From Mycobacterium basiliense (lineage in GTDB: Bacteria > Actinomycetota > Actinomycetes > Mycobacteriales > Mycobacteriaceae): DNA of 64,000 nt. Shown in pieces: positions 19,723-29,085 of the stretch (positions within the stretch are counted from its first letter, which is position 1; each line of letters begins with the position of its first letter). The stretch is from positions 5,394,001 to 5,458,000 of the forward strand of contig NZ_LR130759.1 in NCBI RefSeq assembly GCF_900292015.1. Reading direction: 5' to 3'. A model generated the notes under the pieces. It did not search any database. It saw only the letters and a list, made by a program, of their open reading frames with translations, and was not told where the DNA came from. The translations under genes were made by a program, and so were the position numbers.

Positions 19723-20186
19723 GCGCATGGACAGCCCGCCAGCAGTTCACCGACTTCAAGAACTGCGCCCACCCCATCCCGGACGCAGAACTCGACGATT
19801 TCTGGCAGACGCTTGCGCCCGCAACCATCGACGGCATGATCGGCCAGTGGAAGGGCGGCGAATTTCACACCGGCCACAAGATGAACGGCCGACTGCAGGA
19901 GGCCAACTGGTTCGGCAAGACATTCAACTCGCCCACCGATGTTCAGCCACTGGTGTGTCTGGACGCCGACGGAAACAGGTTCTCCAACGTGGCGATGGGC
20001 AAGGGCGAGGCCAGCTTGTGGCTGGAGCAATTCCGCGGCGAGATCACCGCGACCATGGTCTATGACGGCCAACCCGTACACGACCACTTCAAGCGAATCG
20101 ACGACGACGCGGTGATGGGCATCATGAACGGCAAGGGCGTTCTCGACAACGGCCGGTACTACTACTTTTATCTCGAGCGGGTGTAG
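19719..20186 (+). CDS. GXWXG/DUF4334 family protein
   Basis: A 155-aa protein with the N-terminal GXWXG domain (MIGQWKGGEFHTGHKMNGRL, where QWKGGEF is the signature) and a DUF4334 C-terminal half (MVYDGQPVHDHFKRIDDDAVMGIMNGKG). The family is common in actinobacteria. Its biochemical function is not established, although a lipocalin-like ligand-binding fold is plausible. Translation is coupled to hisC2. Confidence 0.85.
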   Translation: MSAWTARQQFTDFKNCAHPIPDAELDDFWQTLAPATIDGMIGQWKGGEFHTGHKMNGRLQEANWFGKTFNSPTDVQPLVCLDADGNRFSNVAMGKGEASLWLEQFRGEITATMVYDGQPVHDHFKRIDDDAVMGIMNGKGVLDNGRYYYFYLERV

Positions 20187-20207
20187 CCCTACCCGGATGT
20201 CGGGCGC

Positions 20208-20801
20208 CTACCGGGTCGGATTGCGGCCGGTGAAAGCCACCAGCCGATGCAGCCCGCTGGCATGCTCGGGCACTTCCACCGGTTCGTCGAATCCGGCGGC
20301 ACTGCGTTCCTGTGGCTTGATCAGCGTGCGCGCCAACCCCAGCACGTAGTCGGTCAACGAATCCGGCGCCTGCATGTCGTGGCCCACGGCCGTGGCGTAA
20401 TCCCACGCGTGGACCAGGAATTCGATCGAAAACACCGAAACCGCCACCCTGGCGGGCATCGAGCCCGGGCCCAGGGATACATCGCCGTCTATGCCCCTAC
20501 GATGCCAGGCGTCCAGGGCCGGCCGGGCGGCACCGATCACTTGTCCCTCGACGGAGGCGGTGTCGTCGTTCGCTGAGGGGCCGGCGAAGTCGGCGCCGGC
20601 CATTCCGCCCAGGACCGTGATCGAGTTCAGCAGATGCCCGGTCAGCCCCGACACGTCGTACTCGCGGCACGGTGTCGGTCGCGACATATCGTCGCCGGCA
20701 ATGGTGTGCAGGACTTGCTGCAGTACCGAAAGTGCGGCTTCGGCACTCGCCAGCTCATTGGTCGGCGGGGAATCTGGTCCGGGTCGCAAATCAGAGGCCA
20801 T
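20208..20801 (-). CDS. TIGR03086 maleylpyruvate-isomerase-like (DinB fold) metal protein (Rv3773c-like)
   Basis: A 197-aa protein with a DinB four-helix bundle: SVLQQVLHTIAGDDMSRPTPC near residues 25-45, DVSGLTGHLLNSI carrying the first metal His, and FSIEFLVHAWDYATAVG carrying later ligands. The family (TIGR03086, mycothiol-dependent maleylpyruvate isomerase N-terminal-like) is widespread in mycobacteria and often mycothiol-linked. ATG 20801 leaves a 23-bp divergent promoter gap to echA21. Confidence 0.85.
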   Translation of the reverse strand: MASDLRPGPDSPPTNELASAEAALSVLQQVLHTIAGDDMSRPTPCREYDVSGLTGHLLNSITVLGGMAGADFAGPSANDDTASVEGQVIGAARPALDAWHRRGIDGDVSLGPGSMPARVAVSVFSIEFLVHAWDYATAVGHDMQAPDSLTDYVLGLARTLIKPQERSAAGFDEPVEVPEHASGLHRLVAFTGRNPTR

Positions 20802-20824
20802 ATCGGCCACGCTACGGTCTGGAG

Positions 20825-21649
20825 ATGGGTGAAACATACGAATCCGTCACCGTCGAAATCAAGGACCAGGTCGCGCAGGTGACCTTGATTGGACCGGGCA
20901 AGGGCAATGCGATGGGGCCCGCCTTCTGGTCGGAGCTGCCAGAGGTATTCGCGGCGCTGGACGCCGACCGCCAGGTGCGGGCCATCGTCATTACCGGGTC
21001 GGGCAGGAATTTCAGTTACGGACTGGACGTCCCGGCGATGGGCGGAACCTTTGCCCCGCTGATGGCCGAAGGTGCATTGGCGCGTCCGCGGACCGACTTC
21101 CACGCCGAGGTGCTGAGAATGCAGAAAGCCACCAACGCCGTCGCGGATTGCCGCACCCCCACCATCGCCTCGGTGCACGGCTGGTGCATCGGCGGCGGCG
21201 TCGATCTGGTCTCCGCGGTGGACATCCGCTACGCCAGCGCCGATGCCAAGTTCTCGGTGCGGGAAGTCAAGCTGGCAATCGTCGCCGACATGGGCAGTCT
21301 GGCCCGGCTGCCGCTGATCCTGAACGACGGCCACCTACGGGAGCTGGCATTGACCGGCCGCGACATCGATGCGGCTCGGGCTGAAAAGATCGGCCTGGTC
21401 AACAGCGTCTACCAGGACGCCGAGGCAACCCTGGCCGCGGCTCACGCCACCGCCGCCGAGATCGCGGCCAACCCGCCGTTGGCGGTCTACGGTGTCAAGG
21501 ACGTCCTTGATCAGCAGCGCACGTCCAGAATCTCGGAGAATCTGCGCTATGTGGCCGCCTGGAATGCGGCGTTTCTACCGTCCAAGGACCTGACCGAAGG
21601 TATTTCGGCGACATTCGCCAAGCGTCCCCCGCAGTTCACCGGCGAGTAG
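20825..21649 (+). CDS. echA21: Enoyl-CoA hydratase/isomerase family protein EchA21
   Basis: A 274-aa crotonase-fold protein, identical in length to M. tuberculosis EchA21 as I recall it. The oxyanion-hole elements are FSYGLDVPAMGG and HGWCIGGGVDLVSAVDIR. The catalytic region has DMGSLARLPLIL, where the acidic residue is an Asp at the position used by dienoyl-CoA isomerase-like members. It should act on an enoyl- or dienoyl-CoA. ATG 20825 was chosen because the upstream frame overlaps the divergent gene. Confidence 0.93.
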   Translation: MGETYESVTVEIKDQVAQVTLIGPGKGNAMGPAFWSELPEVFAALDADRQVRAIVITGSGRNFSYGLDVPAMGGTFAPLMAEGALARPRTDFHAEVLRMQKATNAVADCRTPTIASVHGWCIGGGVDLVSAVDIRYASADAKFSVREVKLAIVADMGSLARLPLILNDGHLRELALTGRDIDAARAEKIGLVNSVYQDAEATLAAAHATAAEIAANPPLAVYGVKDVLDQQRTSRISENLRYVAAWNAAFLPSKDLTEGISATFAKRPPQFTGE

Positions 21650-21750
21650 AACGGCCTGACGCGACTCGCCGAGAATGCGGTGGGGGTTGTGGTGGCCGGC
21701 CCGACCACGACCATGGCGGCAGTCTCGCCGTTGCGCACGTACTCTCGCTG

Positions 21751-21930
21751 GGAGTGGCGCCGATGACTCCCGCCGGCGACGATGCAGAGCGCAGCGATGA
21801 GGAGGAGTGGCGCCGATGACTCCCGCCGGCGACGATGCAGAGCGCAGCGATGAGGAGGAGTGGCGCCGATGACTCCCGCCGGCGACGATGCAGAGCGCAG
21901 CGATGAGGAGGAGTGGCGCCGATGACTCCC
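21751..21930 (+). repeat. MIRU-type tandem repeat, 53-bp period, three full copies plus a partial copy
   Basis: The unit beginning GGAGTGGCGCCGATGACTCC starts at 21751, 21804, 21857 and 21910, an exact 53-bp period. The three full units look identical; the fourth runs into the lipE coding region and differs after ATGACTCCCG. The unit carries GATGCAGAGCGCAGCGATGA and GAGGAGGAG, the known core of mycobacterial interspersed repetitive units. Each copy offers an RBS-like GAGGAGGAG and an ATG, and the last copy supplies the start region of lipE. No gene lies in 21650-21750. Confidence 0.92.
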
Positions 21931-23154
21931 GACGGCACGATCCGTGTCCCGGCCGACCTCGACGCCGTGACGGCGATCGGTGACGAGGACCACTCCGAGA
22001 TCGAGACCGCCACCATCGAACGAATCTGGGGGGCGGCCCGCTACTGGTACCAGGCCGGGATGCACCCTGCGATCCAGCTCTGTATCCGCCACAACGGCCG
22101 CGTGGTGCTCAACCGTGCGATCGGCCACGGCTGGGGTAACGCCCCGACCGATTCCCCCGACGCCGAAAAAATCCCCGCCATGACGGACACCCCATTTTGC
22201 GTCTACTCCTCGGCTAAGGCCATCACTGCCACCGTCATCCACATGCTGGTCGAACGCGGGTACTTTTCCCTCGACGACCGCGTCTGCGAATATCTGCCCA
22301 GCTACACCAGTCACGGCAAGGACCGCACCACCATCCGCCACGTGCTGACCCACAGCGCCGGCGTGCCGTTCGCCACCGGGCCCAGGCCCGACGTCACCCG
22401 AGCGGACGACCACGAATACGCCCTGGAAAAACTTGGCGAACTCAAACCGCTCTACCGACCCGGGCTGCTGCACATGTATCACGCACTGACGTGGGGCCCG
22501 CTGATGCGTGAGATCGTCTGGGCCACCACCGGCAAGGAGATTCGCGACGTTTTGGCCACCGAGATCCTCGACCCGCTGGGCTTTCGGTGGACCAACTTCG
22601 GCGTCGCCAAGAAAGACCTTCCGCTGATCGCGCCGAGCCACGCCACCGGGCGGCCGTTGCCGCCGGTGGTCGCGGCGGTATTCCGCAAGGCGATCGGCGG
22701 AACCGTGCATGAGGTGATTCCCTACACCAACCAGCCGCTCTACCTCAGCACCATCATCCCGTCGTCAAACACCGTGTCGACGGCCAACGAACTGTCCCGA
22801 TTCATGGAGATCCTGCGCCGCGGCGGGGAACTCGACGGCGTGCGAATCATGCAGCCGGAAACGCTGCGCAATGCGGTGCGGGAATGCCGGCGGCTGCGAC
22901 CCGATGTTGCGGTCGGCCTGATGCCGCTGCGCTGGGGTACCGGCTACATGCTGGGCTCGAGGCGATTCGGCCCGTTCGGGCGCAACGCGCCGGCAGCGTT
23001 CGGTCATCTGGGGCTGATCAACATCGCCTTGTGGGCCGACCCAGAGCGTCGGCTGTCGGCCGCGGTAGTCAGTAGTGGGAAGCCCGGTAAAGATCCCGAA
23101 TCCGGCCGCTACGGCGCGCTACTGAACACCATCACGGCCGCCATACCGCGTTGA
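21922..23154 (+). CDS. lipE: LipE, serine-hydrolase of the beta-lactamase/esterase family
   Basis: About 410 residues. The class C beta-lactamase-like SxxK motif is in CVYSSAKAITATV (about residue 95), followed by RHVLTHSAGVP and the late GHLGLINIALW segment in the position of the KTG-like motif. It is a carboxylesterase-type hydrolase; M. tuberculosis LipE (Rv3775) is similar. The start lies in the last MIRU copy. ATG 21922 is preferred with GAGGAGGAG upstream, and a GTG at 21913 is also in frame. Confidence 0.9.
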   Translation: MTPDGTIRVPADLDAVTAIGDEDHSEIETATIERIWGAARYWYQAGMHPAIQLCIRHNGRVVLNRAIGHGWGNAPTDSPDAEKIPAMTDTPFCVYSSAKAITATVIHMLVERGYFSLDDRVCEYLPSYTSHGKDRTTIRHVLTHSAGVPFATGPRPDVTRADDHEYALEKLGELKPLYRPGLLHMYHALTWGPLMREIVWATTGKEIRDVLATEILDPLGFRWTNFGVAKKDLPLIAPSHATGRPLPPVVAAVFRKAIGGTVHEVIPYTNQPLYLSTIIPSSNTVSTANELSRFMEILRRGGELDGVRIMQPETLRNAVRECRRLRPDVAVGLMPLRWGTGYMLGSRRFGPFGRNAPAAFGHLGLINIALWADPERRLSAAVVSSGKPGKDPESGRYGALLNTITAAIPR

Positions 23155-23197
23155 TCATCGACGGGGTTGCCCCACGATCATCGCGGCACCCCAACGG

Positions 23198-23284
23198 CGG
23201 TGGCGGAGGGATTTGAACCCCCGGACGGTTTTAGCCGTCTCTCGCTTTCAAGGCGAGTGCATTAGGCCGCTCTGCCACGCCACC
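23198..23284 (-). tRNA. tRNA-Ser (anticodon UGA)
   Basis: An 87-nt minus-strand cloverleaf: acceptor GGTGGCG/CGCCACC, anticodon stem CTCGCCTTGAAAGCGAG with UGA, long variable arm GACGGCTAAAACCGTC, and T arm GGGTTCAAATCCC. It lies between lipE and the oxidoreductase gene. Confidence 0.95.
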
Positions 23285-23324
23285 GCTGCTAAGGGTAACG
23301 GGGTCGGAATCGGCGGGTAGTAGC

Positions 23325-24317
23325 GTGGCGGTCGTGCACGCCATCGTCGCCGCCTCCGCGGACCAACTGGTTTGGCAGCAGGTCCCCGATCCGGCCGTCG
23401 GACCCGACGAAATCCTCATCAAAGTCGCCGCGGCCGGGGTGAACCGTGCCGACGTGCTGCAGGCGGCCGGTAAGTATCCGCCCCCGCCGGGAGCCAGCGA
23501 GATTATCGGCATGGAGGTCAGTGGCACCGTTGCCGAAGTCGGCTCCGATGTCACGGAATGGTCTGCGGGACAGGAAGTTTGCGCATTGCTGGCTGGCGGC
23601 GGATACGCCGAGTACGTCGCCGTTCCGGCCGGTCAGGTGATGCCGATACCCGAACCGATCGAGCTCGTCGACGCCGCGGCGTTGCCTGAAGTCGCCTGCA
23701 CGGTGTGGTCCAACCTGGTGATGGCCGCCCGCCTGGGCCCCGGGCAGCTGGTGCTCATTCACGGCGGCGCCAGCGGCATCGGCACCCACGCGATCCAGGT
23801 GGCACACACCTTGGGCGCCCGGGTGGCGGCCACCGCGGGATCACCGGAAAAGCTGGACCTCTGTCGCGACCTGGGAGCAGAGATCACCATCAACTACCGC
23901 GACGAGGACTTCGTCGCGCGGCTGCATGAAGAGACCGGTGGCGCCGGCGCCAACGTGATTCTCGACATCATGGGGGCGGCCTACCTCGACCGCAATATCA
24001 ACGCGCTGGCCACCGACGGACAACTGATCGTCATCGGCATGCAAGGCGGGGTGAAAGCCGAGCTCAACCTGGGCAAGCTGCTCACCAAGCGAGCCCGGAT
24101 TATCGGGACCACGTTACGGGCCCGGCCGGTGAGCGGCGCGAACGGTAAGAGCGCTATTGCGCAAGCGGTCACCACCTCGGTCTGGCCGATGATCGCCAGC
24201 GGCCGGGTTCGACCGGTTATCGGCAGCCGCCTACGGATTCAACAGGCCGCAGAGGCTCATCAATTGATGCTGTCGGGCAAGACCTACGGAAAGATCCTGC
24301 TGACCGTCGACGACTAG
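23325..24317 (+). CDS. NADPH:quinone oxidoreductase family protein (Rv3777-like)
   Basis: A 330-aa zinc-independent MDR protein of the PIG3/quinone oxidoreductase type. It has KVAAAGVNRADVLQAAGKYPPP, the nucleotide motif HGGASGIGTHAIQVA (about residue 145) and ITINYRDEDFV. The gene begins GTG 23325; a second GTG at 23334 is possible. It sits 40 bp after the tRNA-Ser gene (opposite strand) and is convergent with the next gene. Confidence 0.92.
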   Translation: MAVVHAIVAASADQLVWQQVPDPAVGPDEILIKVAAAGVNRADVLQAAGKYPPPPGASEIIGMEVSGTVAEVGSDVTEWSAGQEVCALLAGGGYAEYVAVPAGQVMPIPEPIELVDAAALPEVACTVWSNLVMAARLGPGQLVLIHGGASGIGTHAIQVAHTLGARVAATAGSPEKLDLCRDLGAEITINYRDEDFVARLHEETGGAGANVILDIMGAAYLDRNINALATDGQLIVIGMQGGVKAELNLGKLLTKRARIIGTTLRARPVSGANGKSAIAQAVTTSVWPMIASGRVRPVIGSRLRIQQAAEAHQLMLSGKTYGKILLTVDD

Positions 24318-24330
24318 CCGCGAGGGCACC

Positions 24331-25527
24331 TCAACCCAGGGATGCCAGCGCACGCACCAGTTGGTCGACTTCGGCCATCGTTGAGTAGTGCGCCAGCCCG
24401 ACGGTTACCGCGCCGCCGACGTCGCTGACACCGAGCACGTCGAGCACACGGGAGTGGGCGTTGGCGATCGCCAGAATTCCGTTGTCGGCCAACCGCTGCA
24501 CCACCCGGTCGGCCGGCACCTGGTGGACCGCAAAACTGATGACCGGGATCCGCGCTTCCGGACGACCGATCAGGATCACCAACGGCAGCGACCTGAGTGA
24601 CGCCATCAGGTAGTCGAAGATCCGGTTCAGGTAGGCCGAGGCGGATTGCATCGAAACGGACAGACGTTCGCGGCGGCTGCCGCGTGCCGACTCGTCGAGG
24701 GATGCGAGGTACTCGATGCTGGCGACCGCCCCGGCCAGCAGACCGAACTGGTGCGCGCCGATCTCGAGCCGGGCGGCGCCGGTGGCGTTCGTATTGGTCG
24801 ACACCGAGCCGAAGGTGTTGATCAACGCCGGATCGCGGAAAACGATCGCCCCGACCGGCGGGCCACCCCACCCGACCGCGTTGAGCGCCACCACGTCGGC
24901 GTCGGTTTCCCTGATGTCGAACAGCCGGTAGGGGGCGGCGGCGGAGTGATCGACCACCACCAGACCGCCGATGTCGTGAACCAATTTGGTCATGGCCCGC
25001 AGATCGGTGACCGCACCCAGCGTTCCCGACGCGGACGCGACCGCGACCAGTCGGGTCGACTTGCAGATCAGGCTTTCCCACTGCCACGTCGGCAGCTCGC
25101 CGGTCTCGATGTCGACCTCGGCCCATTTCACCTTGGCACCGTAGCGATGCGCCGCCCGTAGCCACGGCGCGATATTGGCCTCGTCGTCGAGGCGGCTGAC
25201 GATCACCTCGTAGCCCAGGCCGGCCCGCGAGGAGGACGCTTCTGCCAGCGCTGATAACAACACCGCACGGTCAGCGCCCAGCACGACGCCGCTCGGGTCG
25301 GCGTTGACCAGATCGGCCACGGCCTCGCGCGCGGCGTCCAGCACTGCGGCGCTGCGCTGCGCCGATGGGTGGGCACCTTGGGTACTGGCGGCGGACCTGC
25401 GGAAGGCCGTCGACACGGTGGTCGCGACGGAATCGGGAATCAGCATGCCGGCCGGCGCATCGAAATGCACCCATCCGTCGCCCAGCGACGGGTGCAGTCC
25501 GCGCACCCGGGCAACGTCGTATGCCAT
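24331..25527 (-). CDS. Class V aminotransferase/cysteine-desulfurase-like protein lacking the PLP lysine (Rv3778c-like)
   Basis: A 398-aa class V PLP-fold protein. VVSASGTLG-like strands ([16 protein letters not shown]) and the PLP-binding Asp/His pair [12 protein letters not shown] are present. At the position where cysteine desulfurases have SxHK, this protein reads [16 protein letters not shown], with no lysine. The start ATG 25527 gives the same length as the M. tuberculosis protein. It may be a non-catalytic or differently acting member. The symbol is left blank because the function is unknown. Confidence 0.88.
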   Translation of the reverse strand: MAYDVARVRGLHPSLGDGWVHFDAPAGMLIPDSVATTVSTAFRRSAASTQGAHPSAQRSAAVLDAAREAVADLVNADPSGVVLGADRAVLLSALAEASSSRAGLGYEVIVSRLDDEANIAPWLRAAHRYGAKVKWAEVDIETGELPTWQWESLICKSTRLVAVASASGTLGAVTDLRAMTKLVHDIGGLVVVDHSAAAPYRLFDIRETDADVVALNAVGWGGPPVGAIVFRDPALINTFGSVSTNTNATGAARLEIGAHQFGLLAGAVASIEYLASLDESARGSRRERLSVSMQSASAYLNRIFDYLMASLRSLPLVILIGRPEARIPVISFAVHQVPADRVVQRLADNGILAIANAHSRVLDVLGVSDVGGAVTVGLAHYSTMAEVDQLVRALASLG

Positions 25528-25664
25528 GCCAGCCACCTTAGAGCTCCAGCTATTCACGCAACTCGGTGACGTTAGCGGGTGGCCCGAATACTTCCAGCAG
25601 TTCCAGACGTTCCAGCCCTTGCGGCCTCCCGAGCCAGGTCACCCGGCCACGCCATACTAGTCGA

Positions 25665-27689
25665 GTGAGCTTGTGGTTCGGAACGCTGATCGCATTGGTC
25701 TTGCTGATCGCGCCAGGGACGCTCATCGCACGTATCGCGCAGCTAAGGTGGCCGGTCGCTATCGCGGTCGGTCCCCCGCTGACCTACGGGGTGGTCGCGT
25801 TGGCGATCGTTCCCTACGGCGCCCTGGGCATCCCATGGAACGGCTGGACGGCGATGATCGCCCTGGCCATCGTGTCGGCGGTGGTGACGGGTTTTGCGCT
25901 GGCGCTCGAGCGCTTTCGTGACAAGGCCGCTGAAGCCCGCGCGGTCAGGCGCGGGCCGGCGCTGACGGTTGCCGCCGGAGTGGTGCTGGGCGCGTCGTTC
26001 ATTGCCTGGGCCGCCTTCCGCGGCATCCCGCACTGGCAGTCCATCCCCAGCACCTGGGACGCCGTGTGGCACGCCAACACCGTGCGTTTCATCCTCGACA
26101 CCGGGCAGGCCTCCCCCACCCACATGGGCGAGCTGCGTAACGTCGAGACGCACGCCCTGCTGTACTACCCGTCGGTGTTCCATGGCCTGGTGGCGGTGTT
26201 TTGTCAGCTCACCGGGGCGGCGGCGACCACCGGCTACACGCTGAGTTCGCTGGCGGCCGCGATCTGGCTGTTTCCGGTGAGCGCCGCCGTCCTCACCTGG
26301 TGCGTGATGCGCTCGCGCAGCTGGTCACTGTGGTCGGCCTCCGGCGCTTCGGGAGCCGAGCGGTCGGCCCCCGGCCAGTGGCTCGCTGCGGGGGCGGCGG
26401 CCACCGCGGCAGCACTGTCGGCGTCGTTCACGGCGATTCCCTACGTCGAGTTCGATACCGCCGCGATGCCCAACCTGGCGTCCTACGGAGTCGCGGTGCC
26501 GACCATGGCGTTGATCGCCTCGACGCTGCGACACCGCGACCGCATCCCGATTGCGGTGCTGGCCCTGGTGGGGGTGTTGTCCGTACACATCACCGGCGGC
26601 ATGGTGGTCGTCCTGCTGGTGTCGGCCTGGTGGTTGTTCGAGGCGTTGTGGCGCCCGGTACGAAGCCGGCTGGCCGACCTGGTGACGCTCGCTGGGGTGG
26701 CGGCGATTTCCGGACTGATCATGTTGCCGCAATTCCTCAGCGTGGAACAGCAGGAAGACATCATCGCCGGGCATTCATTCCTTACCTATCTGAGCAAGAA
26801 GCGCGGCGTGTTCGACGCGATTTTCCAGCACTCGCGCCACCTCAACGATTTCCCGGTGCAGTACGCCCTGATCGTGGTAGCCGCGATCGGCGGGTTCATC
26901 TTGCTGGTCAAGAAGATTTGGTGGCCGCTGGCGGTGTGGCTGCTGCTGGTCTTCATGAATGTCAATGCCGGAACGCCGTTGGGCGGCCCGCCGGAAGCCG
27001 TGGCCGGGGCATTCGGCGAATTCTTCTACAACGACCCGCGCCGCATTGCCGCGGCCACAACACTGCTGCTGATGCCGATGGCCGGCGTCGCGCTGTTTGC
27101 CCTGGTCATGCTGGCGGTGGCGGGGACCAGACGACTCTGCGATCGGTTCAAGACGCTGCCGCAGCCATTCTGGTCGACGGTCACCGTGGCGCTGTTGGTG
27201 GCAACCTGCCTGGTCAGCACGTGGCACTATTTTCCGCGCCACCGGTTCCTGTTCGGCGACAAGTACGACTCGGTGATGGTCAACCAGCAGGACCTCGACG
27301 CCATGGCCTATCTGGCAACACTGCCCGGCGCGCGCGACACCCTGATCGGCAACGCCAATACCGACGGTACGGCGTGGATGTACGCGGTGGCCGGCCTGCA
27401 CCCGCTATGGACGCACTACGACTACCCCGTGCAGCAGGGCCCGGGATATCACCGGTTCATTTTTTGGGCTTATGCCCGCAACGGCGCCGCGGACCCGCGT
27501 GTACTGGAGTCCATTAAGGTCCTCAATATCCGCTATATCCTCACCAGCAGCCCGACGGTGAGGGGGTTTGCCGTTCCCGACGGACTAGTCTCTCTGGAGA
27601 ATTCGCCGTGGTGGCAGAAGATCTACGACAACGGCGGAGCTCGAATTTTCGAGTGGCGCGGCAAGACCGCAGGGACGCACTCCCCGTAG
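25665..27689 (+). CDS. GT-C type membrane glycosyltransferase (Rv3779-like, galactosamine transfer to arabinogalactan)
   Basis: About 674 residues with ten or more hydrophobic helices, beginning at GTG 25665 (MSLWFGTLIALVLLIAPGTL). The first extracytoplasmic loop carries acidic residues after WQSIPSTWDAVWHANTVRF, the usual GT-C catalytic region. A soluble C-terminal part starts around residue 530. In M. tuberculosis Rv3779 was shown to transfer the galactosamine substituent of arabinogalactan from polyprenyl-phospho-GalNAc. It heads the block of cell-wall genes and is followed 13 bp later by bpa. Confidence 0.88.
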   Translation: MSLWFGTLIALVLLIAPGTLIARIAQLRWPVAIAVGPPLTYGVVALAIVPYGALGIPWNGWTAMIALAIVSAVVTGFALALERFRDKAAEARAVRRGPALTVAAGVVLGASFIAWAAFRGIPHWQSIPSTWDAVWHANTVRFILDTGQASPTHMGELRNVETHALLYYPSVFHGLVAVFCQLTGAAATTGYTLSSLAAAIWLFPVSAAVLTWCVMRSRSWSLWSASGASGAERSAPGQWLAAGAAATAAALSASFTAIPYVEFDTAAMPNLASYGVAVPTMALIASTLRHRDRIPIAVLALVGVLSVHITGGMVVVLLVSAWWLFEALWRPVRSRLADLVTLAGVAAISGLIMLPQFLSVEQQEDIIAGHSFLTYLSKKRGVFDAIFQHSRHLNDFPVQYALIVVAAIGGFILLVKKIWWPLAVWLLLVFMNVNAGTPLGGPPEAVAGAFGEFFYNDPRRIAAATTLLLMPMAGVALFALVMLAVAGTRRLCDRFKTLPQPFWSTVTVALLVATCLVSTWHYFPRHRFLFGDKYDSVMVNQQDLDAMAYLATLPGARDTLIGNANTDGTAWMYAVAGLHPLWTHYDYPVQQGPGYHRFIFWAYARNGAADPRVLESIKVLNIRYILTSSPTVRGFAVPDGLVSLENSPWWQKIYDNGGARIFEWRGKTAGTHSP

Positions 27690-27702
27690 GTAGTTAAAGA
27701 GG

Positions 27703-28239
27703 ATGGTGACTGGATTGAGTACCGGCAACGATGGCCCAGATATCGATGGCGTCGAGGTCATTGGTGGCGTGGACCCGAGGCTCATGGCGGTACCCGAGGA
27801 CGACGATTCCGACGAACCCTCGCTGACCGACCTGGTCGAGCAGCCCGCCAAAGTGATGCGGATTGGCACGATGATCAAGCAATTGCTCGAAGAAGTGCGC
27901 GCCGCACCGTTGGACGATGCAAGCCGCAACCGGTTACGCGACATCCACGCCACCAGTATCCGTGAGCTCGAAGACGGCCTGGCCCCGGAGCTGCGCGAGG
28001 AGCTGGAACGACTGACCCTGCCGTTCAGCGAGGATTCCGCACCCACGGACGCCGAGTTGCGTATCGCGCAGGCACAGCTGGTCGGCTGGTTGGAAGGCCT
28101 CTTCCACGGCATCCAGACCGCGCTATTCGCTCAGCAGATGGCGGCGCGCGCGCAGCTGGAACAGATGCGCCAGGGCGCGCTGCCGCCTGGTCTCGGCAAG
28201 GCGGGCCAGCACGGTCACGGCACCGGACAGTACCTGTAG
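27703..28239 (+). CDS. bpa: Bacterial proteasome activator Bpa (PafE)
   Basis: A 178-aa protein, the same length as M. tuberculosis Rv3780. An acidic N-terminus (residues 5-40) is followed by a helical bundle (KVMRIGTMIKQLLEEVR; LVGWLEGLFHGIQTALFAQQ) and a flexible tail. It ends in GQYL, the C-terminal motif that docks into the alpha ring of the 20S proteasome and opens its gate without ATP. RBS AAAGAGG precedes ATG 27703. It lies between the Rv3779-like gene and wzt, as in M. tuberculosis. Confidence 0.95.
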   Translation: MVTGLSTGNDGPDIDGVEVIGGVDPRLMAVPEDDDSDEPSLTDLVEQPAKVMRIGTMIKQLLEEVRAAPLDDASRNRLRDIHATSIRELEDGLAPELREELERLTLPFSEDSAPTDAELRIAQAQLVGWLEGLFHGIQTALFAQQMAARAQLEQMRQGALPPGLGKAGQHGHGTGQYL

Positions 28240-28242
28240 ACC

Positions 28243-29085
28243 GTGTCCGAAGGTCCACGGATCGAGACCCGCAACGCGTGGGTCGAATTCCCCATCTTCG
28301 ACGCCAAGTCGCGCTCCCTGAAGAAGGCGTTCCTGGGCAAGGCCGGCGGCGCGATCGGCCGCAACAGCTCCAACGTGGTGGTCATCGAGGCACTGCGGGA
28401 CATCACCATGTCCCTGGAACTGGGTGACCGGGTGGGCTTGGTCGGCCACAACGGGGCGGGCAAATCGACACTGCTGCGTCTACTTTCGGGTATCTACGAG
28501 CCGACCCGGGGCTCGGCCACGGTCACCGGGCGGGTAGCGCCGGTGTTCGATCTGGGCATCGGCATGGACCCCGAGATCTCCGGCTACGAGAACATCATCA
28601 TCCGCGGCCTTTTTTTGGGACAGACCCGTAAGCAGATGCTGGCCAAGGTGGACGAGATCGCCGAATTCACCGAGTTGGGTGATTACCTGTCGATGCCGCT
28701 GCGCACCTACTCCACCGGCATGCGAGTACGGCTGGCCATGGGCGTGGTCACCAGCATCGATCCGGAGATCCTTCTACTGGACGAGGGCATCGGCGCCGTG
28801 GACGCCGACTTCCTCAAGAAGGCACAGTCACGGTTGCAGAGGTTGGTTGAGCGATCCGGAATCCTGGTATTCGCAAGCCATTCCAACGAATTTCTGGCGC
28901 GGCTATGCAAGACCGCGATGTGGATCGACCACGGTGTCGTCCGACTCAGCGGCGGAATCGAGGACGTCGTGCGCGCCTACGAGGGAGAAGACGCCGCCCG
29001 ACACGTCCACGACGTGCTCGCCGAGACTCAGCGCGCAGGCACTACCCGAGAGCCACTGGCGCACAAAGTTTCCGGGGATGAGTGA
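28243..29085 (+). CDS. rfbE: Galactan ABC exporter ATPase (Wzt/RfbE)
   Basis: A 280-aa ABC ATPase of the Wzt/TagH polysaccharide group: Walker A GHNGAGKST, signature YSTGMRVRLA, Walker B ILLLDEGIG, and the switch His in FASHSNE. It starts at GTG 28243, 3 bp after bpa. Together with the permease at 30004 it should flip lipid-linked galactan across the membrane. The stop overlaps glfT1, which starts at 29078. Confidence 0.95.
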   Translation: MSEGPRIETRNAWVEFPIFDAKSRSLKKAFLGKAGGAIGRNSSNVVVIEALRDITMSLELGDRVGLVGHNGAGKSTLLRLLSGIYEPTRGSATVTGRVAPVFDLGIGMDPEISGYENIIIRGLFLGQTRKQMLAKVDEIAEFTELGDYLSMPLRTYSTGMRVRLAMGVVTSIDPEILLLDEGIGAVDADFLKKAQSRLQRLVERSGILVFASHSNEFLARLCKTAMWIDHGVVRLSGGIEDVVRAYEGEDAARHVHDVLAETQRAGTTREPLAHKVSGDE

